DNA of 64,000 nt from Campanula takesimana (taxonomy: Eukaryota > Streptophyta > Magnoliopsida > Asterales > Campanulaceae). Each line of letters opens with the position of its first letter. The first letter of the stretch is position 1. The notes beneath the pieces are model-generated. The model was not told the DNA's origin, did no database searches, and saw only the letters and a program-made list of their open reading frames with translations. Position numbers and translations under genes: made by a program. Positions 44,496-54,300 of this stretch are shown piece after piece. The stretch spans positions 124,001 through 188,000 of the forward strand of contig JAOWBW010000190.1 in NCBI GenBank assembly GCA_026119855.1. Direction: 5' to 3'.

Positions 44496-47400
44496 ATGTC
44501 TAGCAACGAAAAGGATATCTGTGGAGGCTATGTTGACTCCACCTTCTTCGACGACACTCTTGACGGTGATTTCCTGAAGAATCTTCTGATTGGCTCTCTT
44601 CTAGACTCCTTCATCTCTCCAACGGGTATTGAGTTTATATTTCTGGGTCAAGTTCAAGAGTTCTTCTCAAATGCCTCCGTCATCACTGATCTCAATGACT
44701 CCTCTGTATTCGTCTCCATCGCCTCAACCGTCGCCGGCGTGCCTATTTCCGTTACTCCCTCTTCTATTCATGAAGTATTCCCTCTACTTGGGAATGAGGG
44801 TGCTGACTCCATTACTGATGAACAGACTTTGGACAAGGCTTGGACCCTTATGAGGGGAACCGGTCCCAGACTCAGTGGAGATAACCATCTCAAAGCTCAC
44901 TACAGAAGAAGATTCTTTGCCCTTGCAGAGACTGTGGATAGATGTTTGGTTTGCAGATCTGGCTCTCACAGCCATATTACTGATGTCCAGTTTGAAGTAA
45001 TGGCAGCCATCGTGCTGCAAGAAGAGTTCAACTGGTGTGCCTACCTGTTTAGGGTCATCACCATTGCTGCCGTTAAGTATAAAGAGGATATAAAGAAGAA
45101 CAAAGCTCACCCCGGTAAAGGATGCCACTACATGCTGATTAGCACTATCTTGAGGCGCAACTCAGCAATTGTTAGGGCTTCACCGGCACCCCCTAGTCTT
45201 GACTTTGATAAACTCAAATCATTTAAGCTTACCGATTGGAATAGGATTTCCAAGAAGGCTCCTACCAGCACAATTGTTGTTCCTGCTGCTGGTACCCCTA
45301 AAAAGAAGAAGGCAAAGAAAGTTGTCAAGGTTGCTGATGTAGCCCCTGCCGACGTTTCTACTCCTGCTCCAGTTGCCGACAGGATTCTTGCCGATTCCAC
45401 TCCAGCAGCTCCAAAGAAGAAAAGGCTAGTCAAAGCTGCTGATAAACCTCATGTCAAGAAGTCAAAGGTTGTATCTTCTGATGATCTCCCTGCTGCTCCA
45501 AAGCCAAAGCCTTCAGTTGCTCAAGTTCCTTCCTCTCAAATTCCTTCTACTGATCCAAGAGCTAAGCAGATCAGGTTTGCACCATCTCTTCTTGCCGGTG
45601 CAACACTTACTGCTCCCTCTGTGGTTATCAAGTCTGAAGCCGATGCTGCCGATGAAATGGCTGAGAGAAGAAGACTGATTGGTTCTGACTTAAGGGTGAG
45701 AGTCCCTCTTCAAAAGGGAATTCTAGATATTCCATACTTGCCTGAGCTCCATGCTGCTGCTGATGTAGCCTCTGGACCCTCCGTCAGAAAATCCAAGCCA
45801 ATCAGAAACCCAACATTTCATATATTCTTCAGAAACCATTGGTCTTTCACCAATAAGGTCTTATCAAAGAATTGGGTATTCCCCATTGATCATCTCCATC
45901 CGTTTGTTCGCCGGTTGCTCCAATTTCATGAGGAAAGGAAGGAGACAGTTCCCCCTAGCAATCGTGCTGATTATGTTGATTTGACAAGTCTGAACAGGGT
46001 CACCGATATGTTCAAAGAGAAGTTTGTGCCTGTTCAGAAATTTCAAAGGTTGTCTGAAAGTGAGTTGAGATTAAACTTTGGAAGGTATTTTGATTTGCTA
46101 CCCCTTCCTTGGAATCAAGTCTATCTATTTCAAGATAGGATCAGACAGGATCTGATGGTGCAAGACGTATGGGTTGCCTATGCCTCAGTCTTCAATCAGC
46201 TGATGAACTTTGATGAACAAGATCCTTATCAGTTGGGAAGACCAGAAGATGAGGATGATTTGCTGAACTTCAACGATAATGAAGGGCTGGAGAAGAGTGC
46301 TCAAGCTACTCAATTTGTGAAAAATGTGCAGAGGATTACACTGAATCTGCTGAACGATTCAGAGGCCTTTATTAAGGCTAGAGCTGCTTCTACACCAGCA
46401 TCTACATCTATTCCTGAACAAGTTCCTTCACCAGCAATCTCACCCATTCCAACTCCAGCCAGTTCCGTTGATACTGCTGATTTTGTTTGCTCTCACAAAG
46501 CTGCTGGTGAAACAATCACTTCTTCTGATTCTATCGGTGAGTATGATAAGATGCCGATAAGCATTGTCTTCAAAAATCCCTTTACTGATCAAGCTCATGC
46601 AACTGCTGCCCCCACTTCTATATCTTCCGCTGAAGCATTTGCTGACTCAGTTCTAGCCAGTGATGGCTCTGAGCGTGGCTCTGCTGATAAGTCTGTTGAA
46701 CAGACTGTTGAGAAAACTTCAGAAACTCAACCTGCTGATGAGACCAGCACTGCTGATGAATCCTTTGTGAATCAAGTTGAGGAAACTATGGACACTCAAC
46801 CTCTAATTGTTAAAGAAGGCCAACTTGCATCAATTGAGGAAACTAAAGAAACTCAATCTGCTGATGAAGTTGGTGGCTTGCTGATATCAGGAGGAGATTG
46901 TGCTGATGAAGAGGTTATTGCTGATGTGTATACTGATGAGCCAACTACTGACACTCATCCATCTGAGCCAACTGCCGACACTCAGATTATTAGGGCCCCT
47001 ATCTCTTCTACTGATGTGATTCTGGTAGCTCCTACTGGTGTTAGAGAGATTTTTGAGTTGGGAGGAGGTCCTGATACAGAGATTGTCGATCAAGATCATA
47101 ATGCTAACTTTGATGCTCTGATTGCTGCTGAGTTACAGTTTGAGGAATTTCAGGATGCTTTATTTGCTCCTATTTCCTTCCCTTTGCTTCCTGCTCCCGA
47201 GGCCTTCATTGCTCCAGTTGTTGCTGATGAAGCACAACCTGTTCCTGTTGCTGCAGCTGCCGGTGAGAATGACAACTCAGATGAAATAGATCCTGATGAT
47301 TATATAGAGCTGCCGGAAAATTCTCTCCGATCAATTCCAAATCCTTTTGGCCCCAATCACTCATTTCTTCCAGGCTCAACCAGTGAACGGGTTACTTTCT

Positions 47401-48734
47401 TGCCCTGGATTAAACCTGAGTTCAAAAGAAGGAAAGGGAAAGCTCCCAGGGTCTCCAAGCTCAAGGTGAAAGGACCACCAGCATTTGAACCTCTCCATTG
47501 CTTGCCAGGAAAGCTCAAAATTGGCGGCAAAATTCATCTACTTGGTCCATCACCCAAGGAAGTCAGCATCGCCATAAATGGACTAATGATGAGATCCATG
47601 ATGATAAATGATGAACTCCATGACATTCTTGAATACCGAGCCACTAATTCTCGAGGTCTTTTTCACTTGGTAAAATCTGTTGCTCTTGCATTAACCCTGC
47701 CGATGTTCCATCCAAGACAGCGTGCCGATCATATGGTTTATACCTCAAGGCTGATGAATGCCGGGTTAATGACCATGATTCTTGAAGGTCGTGCTTATTT
47801 GAATTTTATCCTGGCTATCTTTCTTTCTCTGGAGGACAATGGTGTGTTCCATCTGCCGGTTGAACGTGCAGTTATTATTCATCCTTCATTCCCTTTGCCG
47901 ATCGTCCGTGCTGATGTAACTTCTGCCGATCTTGTTGCCTCCACATTTGTTCCTGCTGAATTCCTTCTTGCCGACAGATATGCTGCTGATGCTTCTTTTC
48001 TTCAACAAACTTTGCCTCTGCCAGCTGCTCCCTCTCCTGTGCCAGCTTCTCTGTTACTGATTGTTCTATCTTCTGATGACGAGTTGACTGTGCCTACTCC
48101 TGAAGGTCTCGTAGAAGATGCTGATATTATCAATGAAGACTTCATTCCTTCCTTCCTGATGCATTCTTCTCTTGGTCTGTCAAAACCCGTGGTACTGAAC
48201 AGTATGTATGAATACTTCAGTTACCTTGAAGGGGATACTGAAAATATGCAAGTGCCTGTTACTCGTGCCGATCTGGGCGATACTGGCCTCTTTCTCCGTG
48301 ACAAGTTGAACCGTATTCATGAGGATCTTTCTGACAAAATCCTTAAGTCCAATCAGGAGGAGGAATGCAAGAGAATCCAAGACTTGAAAGATCTGCTTGA
48401 GGACAGAGAATCTAGGCTGATTGCCCTTTCAGAGAGTTTGGGGAGTATGCATTCTATTCAACAGCAACTAGTTGATGACCAGAGGTTGCAGATCAGAGAC
48501 CTAGAAAGGACTGAAAAAGATTTATCTGCTGCCAAGTCTGCTCTTGCTGATGCTCAAGTGAAGATAGCTGCTCTGGAAGCCAACAATGCAATGCTGACTG
48601 AAAGGCTGGAGAGCACTCAAAGAAGGAAGAAGAGCGAAGCTGAAAAGAAAGAGAAGAGAGCAAAGAAGAAAGCCAAGCTTACCGACTCTACATCAAAGGC
48701 CATTGACCAGCAAGAGGACCCTCCTGTTTCCTAG
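44496..48734 (+). CDS. Extra ORF (envelope-like position) of the SIRE-like element
   Basis: 1412 residues, intact. ATG at 44496 (aaaATGTCT) is preferred because the only upstream in-frame start is a GTG inside the acceptor region. The N-terminal 240 residues (FLGQVQEFFSN, SSVFVSIASTVAGVPISVTP, VQFEVMAAIVLQEEFNWCAY) resemble the 'putative plant transposon protein' region often found in extra ORFs of plant LTR elements. Then come Lys/Ala/Pro-rich linkers (KKKKAKKVVKVADVAP), a folded middle (about 430-640), a long acidic Ala-Asp/Thr-Glu-rich region, a second conserved-looking block (about 970-1150, with RADHMVYTSRLMNAGLM) and a C-terminal coiled coil (about 1275-1385) ending in a basic KKEKRAKKKAK stretch. 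No signal peptide and no convincing membrane anchor are seen, so a membrane-fusion envelope role is not supported. Function unknown. Confidence 0.8.
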   Translation: MSSNEKDICGGYVDSTFFDDTLDGDFLKNLLIGSLLDSFISPTGIEFIFLGQVQEFFSNASVITDLNDSSVFVSIASTVAGVPISVTPSSIHEVFPLLGNEGADSITDEQTLDKAWTLMRGTGPRLSGDNHLKAHYRRRFFALAETVDRCLVCRSGSHSHITDVQFEVMAAIVLQEEFNWCAYLFRVITIAAVKYKEDIKKNKAHPGKGCHYMLISTILRRNSAIVRASPAPPSLDFDKLKSFKLTDWNRISKKAPTSTIVVPAAGTPKKKKAKKVVKVADVAPADVSTPAPVADRILADSTPAAPKKKRLVKAADKPHVKKSKVVSSDDLPAAPKPKPSVAQVPSSQIPSTDPRAKQIRFAPSLLAGATLTAPSVVIKSEADAADEMAERRRLIGSDLRVRVPLQKGILDIPYLPELHAAADVASGPSVRKSKPIRNPTFHIFFRNHWSFTNKVLSKNWVFPIDHLHPFVRRLLQFHEERKETVPPSNRADYVDLTSLNRVTDMFKEKFVPVQKFQRLSESELRLNFGRYFDLLPLPWNQVYLFQDRIRQDLMVQDVWVAYASVFNQLMNFDEQDPYQLGRPEDEDDLLNFNDNEGLEKSAQATQFVKNVQRITLNLLNDSEAFIKARAASTPASTSIPEQVPSPAISPIPTPASSVDTADFVCSHKAAGETITSSDSIGEYDKMPISIVFKNPFTDQAHATAAPTSISSAEAFADSVLASDGSERGSADKSVEQTVEKTSETQPADETSTADESFVNQVEETMDTQPLIVKEGQLASIEETKETQSADEVGGLLISGGDCADEEVIADVYTDEPTTDTHPSEPTADTQIIRAPISSTDVILVAPTGVREIFELGGGPDTEIVDQDHNANFDALIAAELQFEEFQDALFAPISFPLLPAPEAFIAPVVADEAQPVPVAAAAGENDNSDEIDPDDYIELPENSLRSIPNPFGPNHSFLPGSTSERVTFLPWIKPEFKRRKGKAPRVSKLKVKGPPAFEPLHCLPGKLKIGGKIHLLGPSPKEVSIAINGLMMRSMMINDELHDILEYRATNSRGLFHLVKSVALALTLPMFHPRQRADHMVYTSRLMNAGLMTMILEGRAYLNFILAIFLSLEDNGVFHLPVERAVIIHPSFPLPIVRADVTSADLVASTFVPAEFLLADRYAADASFLQQTLPLPAAPSPVPASLLLIVLSSDDELTVPTPEGLVEDADIINEDFIPSFLMHSSLGLSKPVVLNSMYEYFSYLEGDTENMQVPVTRADLGDTGLFLRDKLNRIHEDLSDKILKSNQEEECKRIQDLKDLLEDRESRLIALSESLGSMHSIQQQLVDDQRLQIRDLERTEKDLSAAKSALADAQVKIAALEANNAMLTERLESTQRRKKSEAEKKEKRAKKKAKLTDSTSKAIDQQEDPPVS

Positions 48735-49089
48735 TCAATATAGCCAATGATATAGATATCCAGAAGAACTTCAAAGATTTATCCAAGACTTCTTTGCTAA
48801 CCATTACTGTTTTATGTGTGCTTATTTTTATATGTTATATTCTCTTATAATATCTGCTGCTATTCATGCTAACTTTGTTTTGCAGATTATTATTCTCCCT
48901 GCTGATCATAAGCCATCAGCAACTCATCCTTCTTGTCTTTTACTCTTACTTTTATCATTTTGTATTTTTACCTCTTTAAGACATCTAGTGTGTGACTTGG
49001 CTTAGGGAATGATAATAAATAGACATTCCTTATACATTCTTTTACTAAGCTAAGATAGATGTTCTTGGATAGGGTGATTGGACTTAAAC
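48735..49089 (+). other. Region after the extra ORF
   Basis: AT-rich, no gene. It contains an acceptor-like ttgttttgcag at 48876-48886. Confidence 0.5.
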
Positions 49090-49103
49090 AATTAGGAGGA
49101 GAT
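49090..49103 (+). other. Polypurine tract
   Basis: aattaggaggagat immediately upstream of the 3' LTR; the plus-strand priming site. Confidence 0.85.
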
Positions 49104-50488
49104 TGTTGATCAAATATATGTTTAGGACATAGAATTGCTTAATCCCAATCATAGTTATCACTTAGGATCCCTCAATTTTATTAGAACCTTTGTAAGGTAC
49201 TTTTAGGATTCTTGGTGACCAGCACAGGTCTATTCCAACTCTTCAAACAAGGCAAACCAGCAAGAGGAAGCAAATCAGCAGACCAGTAAACAAGTTGCCG
49301 ATCAACTTACTAAAGAAGTTGCCGATCAACTCCATTCTCAACTTGCCGATAAAGAAAGACAGTCTGTACTGTCAGTCAGGTTACATCGTTTCATCTTAAA
49401 GTCAACCTTGCTGATTGTCCCTGTCCTTTCTTACTGTTTTATCTAAAAGTAGTTTACCTGCTCTGTAATGATTGCTGCGCCGTCTGACACATAGCTACTT
49501 TTAGCTATACTCTGTCTCTACTTGCTTTTTGCAGGTAACCGGTTGAGACAAAGGGGTCCTTACCCATCAGACTTTTGCGAGCATGCGTGTACCACACATC
49601 TTCGCCATTAATGCTAAAGATACCGCATTTAATGCTCCTCAACTACCCAGCTGGATATTCAAGATTGCAAGCCTTCTTCTACAAGACTCAAGACATTTAC
49701 TCCTCTTATAAATAGTGGACTTGGAGCATTGAAGAAGGTTGGTGAAAATAGAGCATTGAAGAGAGTTGAATGTTTTTGAGTATTCATTAAAGACTCAAAC
49801 ATTCTGTGTCCATATAATCATTAGATCATTTAATAGGACATACACTTGTGCACCAACTCAAACAACATTGTTAGTATTCCCAAACTAGATCATATAAGGA
49901 ATACGTTGTTTAAGTTATTCACACACCCACCTGAGTGAGATAAGTTCTCTTGAACTTGCCGCTCAAATACACTTGGTCAGAATTGTTTTACGATCCATTA
50001 GAAATTTCTAGAACTTAGTCTTTGTATACCGGCAAAGCCGTGCTTGTAATAGACTAGAAAAATCTAATAGTACTCTTAACCGAAATCCAAGTTCTGACCA
50101 AACTTGGTAGAGGACGTAGCAGTATTTACACTGTGAACCTATCCAAATCTTTGTGTCTCTGTTGCTTGCCTTATCATTGCCGGTTGGAATTCTATCACCG
50201 GCAGATTGCATATGTTCGTACTGATTCATTGTAATTTCCATTGACCAATCTATTGAAACTGTATTGAACTTTTAGAAACAACTTTGTGTTCAAACTAAGC
50301 TCTGAAAATCTCTTATACACTGATTTTGTGTGAGTTAAACTAAGTTATATTTTACCCGCTGCGCTTACTGATAATAGTTTGCAAACTGATAAGTGACTTT
50401 GCATTTAAAAGTGTTTCTTGTAAAAGTTTTAAAAAGGCTATTCACCCCCCCCCCCTCTAGCCTATTTTCCTACCAATTGGGCCTAACA
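49104..50488 (+). repeat. 3' LTR
   Basis: 1385 bp, TGTTGATC...CCTAACA, followed by the gtttt duplication at 50489. Nearly identical to the 5' LTR. Confidence 0.95.
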
Positions 50489-51184
50489 GTTTTTTTATGT
50501 TTTCTTCGTTTGCCAAAAGTAATACTTATTACAACTAAAATGTAATGAACGTGTTACTTATATGTAATAATGTTTATACATAATTGTAACACATATGTAT
50601 AGAAAAAGTAATAATTCAACAATTTACATTTTTAGAGATAAAAACACTTGATTAGTGTTACATGTAAAAGTATCACATTATCTATAGAAATATGTTATAA
50701 TTTCTTTTATTAAAGTGTTACATTTACTTGTACAAACAATTACATTCATATATATGAGTTGTTACTTTTCAAATGTTACTTTCTTTCAAAAAATTAAATC
50801 AAAGTACACAATATTTTACATTTTTGCAAAAGCATTATTACATTTCAGTATAAATGATAATTACATTTAGATATTGTTTGGGTTACATGTAATTATAGTT
50901 AGCATTACATTTGAAAAAATGGGTAAAATGAGCTTTTGTTTTTGTAAAACATGTGTTACGTTACTTATGAACAATATTACTTTATAAGTATTCAGTCATT
51001 ACATTAAGTTATGGTAACTATTACTTTTGGTCAACGACGGAAAAGCCGAAAAAATAATATAAAAACTCAAAAAAAAAAAATTAACTTCTGGGAGGCTGCC
51101 ACGTGGCGGGTCTTGCCCATGGGTCATGGGGCGACCCGTCTCATACATGAGACGGACCCCCTTGTTCTCATGGGAGACCACCTC

Positions 51185-51193
51185 ATCATATAA
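51185..51193. repeat. 9-bp duplication (atcatataa), right copy
   Basis: Equal to 36067-36075; marks the outer end of the long-TIR element. Confidence 0.75.
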
Positions 51194-51438
51194 AGGTACA
51201 ATTGTCTTTTTCCTCCGTCCTCTAACCAAGGAATCGGCTATTTGCACCAACATGAGTCGGCTATTTGTGCATGATTAAATTTGAATGATTAATATTTGTG
51301 AAAGATCAAATTTAAATTTGAATCGTCTGATGTCAGATTTACTGTCCAATTCGAATTTCATTTGGACTAAATTCTCATGAAGCCCGGCATTGAAAGACAG
51401 GCCAACGGATTAACATATTTGACAATCCATAGTCATAA

Positions 51439-51611
51439 TCCGTCTCAAAATGATGTTCACGTTTGACTATTCAAATTTTTTAAGGGTGTGAACACTTGCT
51501 TCATTGGCCATGTTGTGTGTATGCACATTTAAGCTTACATTGTTAAAATGGGAAGAACTTTTTGGGACAATGAAAAATGGCAAATGAGAAGATATTTTGG
51601 GACGGGGGGAG
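51439..51611. mobile_element. Stowaway-like MITE, subfamily A
   Basis: The left terminus is eroded (ccgtctcaaaatgatg); the right is ttttgggacggggggag before ta. The interior matches the copies at 1005 and 5154. Confidence 0.75.
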
Positions 51612-51809
51612 TATTTGATAAATTAACCAAATAGTTTGATATCCGTTATTTATTTATTTTAATTTGTCCTTCATTGGCAATATTTGAATTCATATGTAGC
51701 AGATGAAATGCATGTAAAATTAAGGGATTTTTTTAATTGTTTGGTGTATTTTGTAATCAGTCCATCCCTAAATAGTTTTAAAAAAAATTCTTTGTTACCT
51801 GACTTAGAC

Positions 51810-51814
51810 ATTAC

Positions 51815-51843
<29 letters not shown>
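51810..51843. repeat. Poly-A run
   Basis: About 30 adenines; no attached retroposon body is recognised. Confidence 0.8.
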
Positions 51844-51845
<2 letters not shown>

Positions 51846-51954
51846 AAAACTAGTGAACATTCCTGTCAACTTCACTAGTGCCCTAATTAAACTACCAAAA
51901 CCCATCTTTCTTTCAGATCATGGAAACTTGAATGTTGGCTGATAAGAAAATATA

Positions 51955-52380
51955 AAAAGATGAACAACGTTTGTACGAAAGGGACTTTGAGCAATAATTT
52001 GAAGTTAATGTAATCTGTCTAATGAAAATTTAAAAATTGTTAATATGATAGTATTTATATTGGTGTATCAATAACAAGTTTTACAAATTTATTATGATAA
52101 CTAAATTAACCTAAATTTATTTCTCAAAGTTACTACCTCCGTCCCAGCTCAATGTGCACTTTTACTGTTCATGTGGTCAATTCATTCGAACTTTGACCAT
52201 TATTTTTTGATAATCTAGCTATTATTATACAATTTTAAAAGTTTTTATTGTTTTATTGTTAAAAATAATATCAATAACATCTTTCAAAATTGCATAGCGA
52301 TATATCTTTATGTTATTTTTCAATAACAAGAGATCTTATATTTTTAATAACACTTGTACATAAATACACTCGCCTATTGG
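51955..52380. mobile_element. Truncated MITE fragments (subfamily E and another)
   Basis: 51970-52130 matches the inner arms of subfamily E (tactttgagcaat-like and ttctcaaagtt) without its ends. At 52133 a new left end CTACCTCCGTCCCAGCTCAA starts, but no right end is found. Confidence 0.5.
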
Positions 52381-52617
52381 GCTTGTATTTCGTATTAATG
52401 TACTAAATTTGTTTAGAGTTTTCTGATTAGGGTTAGAAAAGTTCTATATAGTACACTCTATTACCTTTATGTAATATGTATCCGCCTCTATGGTAAAATT
52501 TGTTCTCTTTTCTGCCCATAACACATCGTTATTTGCATTTATTGTTTTCTTTTTATCTTTTCTGATCTGATATAATATGCCGTAGATATTATTTTTAGTT
52601 GAAATTTGCGAACCAAA

Positions 52618-52760
52618 GAGCTCTAGCTCAAGCGGTATCCGGTATTAGCTTCCCATGCGGAGGTCTCGAGTTCGAATCCCGTTAGGAAGATTTGTATTAG
52701 CCTATTTATAGGCCTAGTTTTATCTATCATTAATGAAAATAAAAAAAAAAAAAAAAAAAA
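52618..52760 (+). mobile_element. tRNA-derived SINE
   Basis: Head gagctctagctcaagcgg (A box tagctcaagcgg) and gagttcgaatccc (B box) 40 bases later, then a short body and about 23 adenines. It is not a working tRNA: the cloverleaf 3' half is absent and the tail is poly(A). Confidence 0.75.
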
Positions 52761-53276
52761 GTAAAATGTACGCATTTATAAAAATTAAAGAAGGTAAAAA
52801 CAAGTGTACGTGCTCTCTCATTCATACTAGCTAACTATACGTCCCTACTTCTCCATATCATAGGTTTCTTTTCAGACATCTGTATGTGAAATTGAAAGGC
52901 TCATACACATTAGACAAAGACACAAAATCATAGTTTAGTATTAATTAAAAATGTCATTGACTTATTTGTAACAACTTATCTTACAATTTTATTTCTTTAA
53001 TGTGTTTGTTAGTAAATGAAAATCGTTATATTCTTAGTTAGCGAGAGGCCCAAGTGTAAGCGTGGCTGGACTGGACCGGCAATTGACTATGTTGGAGGTC
53101 ATCCGGCAATGGACTATGTTGGAGACCATCGTATATCGATGGTCTGATACCATCTTAGAATTAGAGATGGGGCAAGAAGTAGCGACTGGGCCGGGAATAG
53201 ACTATGTTGGAGGTTCCACCTTAAAACCAATTGGTTCTAAGGGGAGTAATTCCTTAAGGGCATTTCCATCGTCAAT
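52761..53276. other. Spacer with repeated GGCAATTGACTATGTTGGAG phrase
   Basis: No gene. Three copies of a 'gactatgttggag' phrase (53084, 53112, 53199) and retroelement-like 'cttaaaaccaattgg' text (53219) suggest an eroded retroelement. Confidence 0.4.
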
Positions 53277-53350
53277 GATTCAATCCAGCCACAGGTTCTC
53301 CTACGGCTACCTTGTTACGACTTCACACCAGTCGAAGACCCCACTGTGGT
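53277..53350 (-). pseudogene. Mitochondrial small-subunit rRNA 3'-end fragment
   Basis: The minus strand reads gtcgtaacaaggtagccgta and cctgtggctggattgaatc, the 3' end of the plant mitochondrial 18S rRNA gene, with a few C-to-T type differences. Only about 74 bp are present, so it is a nuclear copy of organelle DNA and not a functional rRNA gene. The plastid 16S end was considered, but ctgtggctggattgaat fits the mitochondrial version better. Confidence 0.75.
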
Positions 53351-53700
53351 ATTTGGGACCCTATTCACCTCTTTGGGCTTCTATTGAATCGATAAATAGT
53401 GTTGAGCCTATCGGAGTTGCCTATGTGAGGCATATCAATTTCTTTCCGATCTCTGGACTCTTTCTTTCATAATTAAAGCTTGGCTTTGGGGCTAGGAAAT
53501 GGGCTTAGAAAATAGAGATTAGGCCTTGCAGAAGTTACATAGATAATATAAGTGAAAGCAGCGCTGTCTGTCGTACCGTTGACTCTATCTATTCAGCTCG
53601 GAGAATAGAAGTTGTTCGTTTTCTTTCTATACGATTCTATATTGTCTCTTACACTAACTACCCTGTAAACACCTCGGGCATGGGGTACATATGTGGTGTT
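53351..53700. other. Probable continuation of organelle-derived DNA
   Basis: No gene and no nuclear repeat is recognised; texture and base composition (tcggagttgcctatgtgagg, gcagcgctgtctgtcgtacc) look like plant mitochondrial spacer. It does not continue the rRNA gene, so it must be a rearranged piece. Confidence 0.35.
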
Positions 53701-54247
53701 TGTTGGAATAGAGTTCAACGGGCATCTAGCAATCAGAAAAAAAGAAAAGAGGAGAAAAAGGCGAACCGGGACGAAATCGAATGGGTTCAGTCGAACCTTG
53801 GTAGGCACTCGGCCGAACCAAGAATGATTCGGGCGAACCCATAGTGTGACTCGGCCGAACCATGAGAATTTGGCCAGAGTGGATTTCCGACGTAATTTGG
53901 GTTCAGGGGCGTCAAGGGTTGGGTTCAGCCGAACCCCCCTAGACGGGAAAATTGATATTTTTCGGGTCTTTTCGGGATTTCTTTTCTGTCTAGGTTTTGG
54001 ACTTATTCTAGGTTGTGTATATAAGCAGGGTTCCGCCCCATAACTCATTGTAACTCCAAATTAACATATTATAGTGCAAGATCCTGGCTTGGTAGTGCCC
54101 CCAGACGTAGTCAAAAATATTGACGAACTGGGTAAACAATTCTTTGTGTTTTCTTTACTGTTTTTGCTTCTTTTATCGTTCTTGCTTGATTGGTTTGCGT
54201 ATTATATTCTTGCGATCTGTTTGGTTTGGAGGGTCTATACCGCAACA
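53701..54247 (+). mobile_element. Probable solo LTR (547 bp)
   Basis: Starts TGTTGGAATAG and ends CCGCAACA; flanks gtgtt/ctgtt match at four of five bases. It carries tcggccgaacc motifs, a TATA-like gtatataag (54017), and the late-LTR phrase 'cccagacgtagtca..gacgaactgggt' shared with 25992-26724. It lies directly against the organelle-like segment. Confidence 0.65.
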
Positions 54248-54274
54248 CTGTTGAATAGGCGAATACAGTTAAAG

Positions 54275-54300
54275 GAGAGAGAGAGAGAGAGAGAGAGAGA
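54275..54300. repeat. (GA)n microsatellite
   Basis: About 13 GA units just after the LTR-like unit. Confidence 0.9.

Larger units (their letters stand above)
36352..50488 (+). mobile_element. SIRE/Maximus-like Ty1-Copia LTR retrotransposon (14.1 kb)
   Basis: Complete structure: 5' LTR 36352-37738, primer site 37741, gag, protease-integrase, RT-RNase H (Copia order), a very long ORF after pol, purine tract, 3' LTR 49104-50488. It is flanked by gtttt (36347-36351 and 50489-50493). Size, a long gag with a coiled coil after the zinc knuckle, and an extra ORF after RNase H all point to the SIRE/Maximus lineage. Pol carries a stop and an integrase active-site change, so this copy is probably not autonomous. 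Confidence 0.93.
36076..51184. mobile_element. Long-TIR (MULE-like) element, copy 2, split by a retrotransposon
   Basis: Left part 36076-36351 and right part 50494-51184. Termini share gtctcatctatgagacggg on the left and cccgtctcatacatgagac on the right, and a 9-bp duplication flanks the whole. The interior has the AAGTAAC/GTTACTT-rich composition of copy 1 (8671-10759). The Copia element 36352-50488 is inserted near the left end. No transposase is seen. Confidence 0.75.

Noticed and set aside
52618..52700. Functional tRNA gene
   Set aside because: A and B boxes are present but the acceptor stem cannot be closed and a poly(A) tail follows; SINE is the better reading.
53277..53350. Functional rRNA gene
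   Set aside because: Only the last 74 bp of the gene are present and with substitutions; annotated as a nuclear organelle-derived fragment.
53062..53472. 136-codon open frame on the plus strand
   Set aside because: It runs antisense through the mitochondrial rRNA-like fragment and retroelement debris; no protein family fits.
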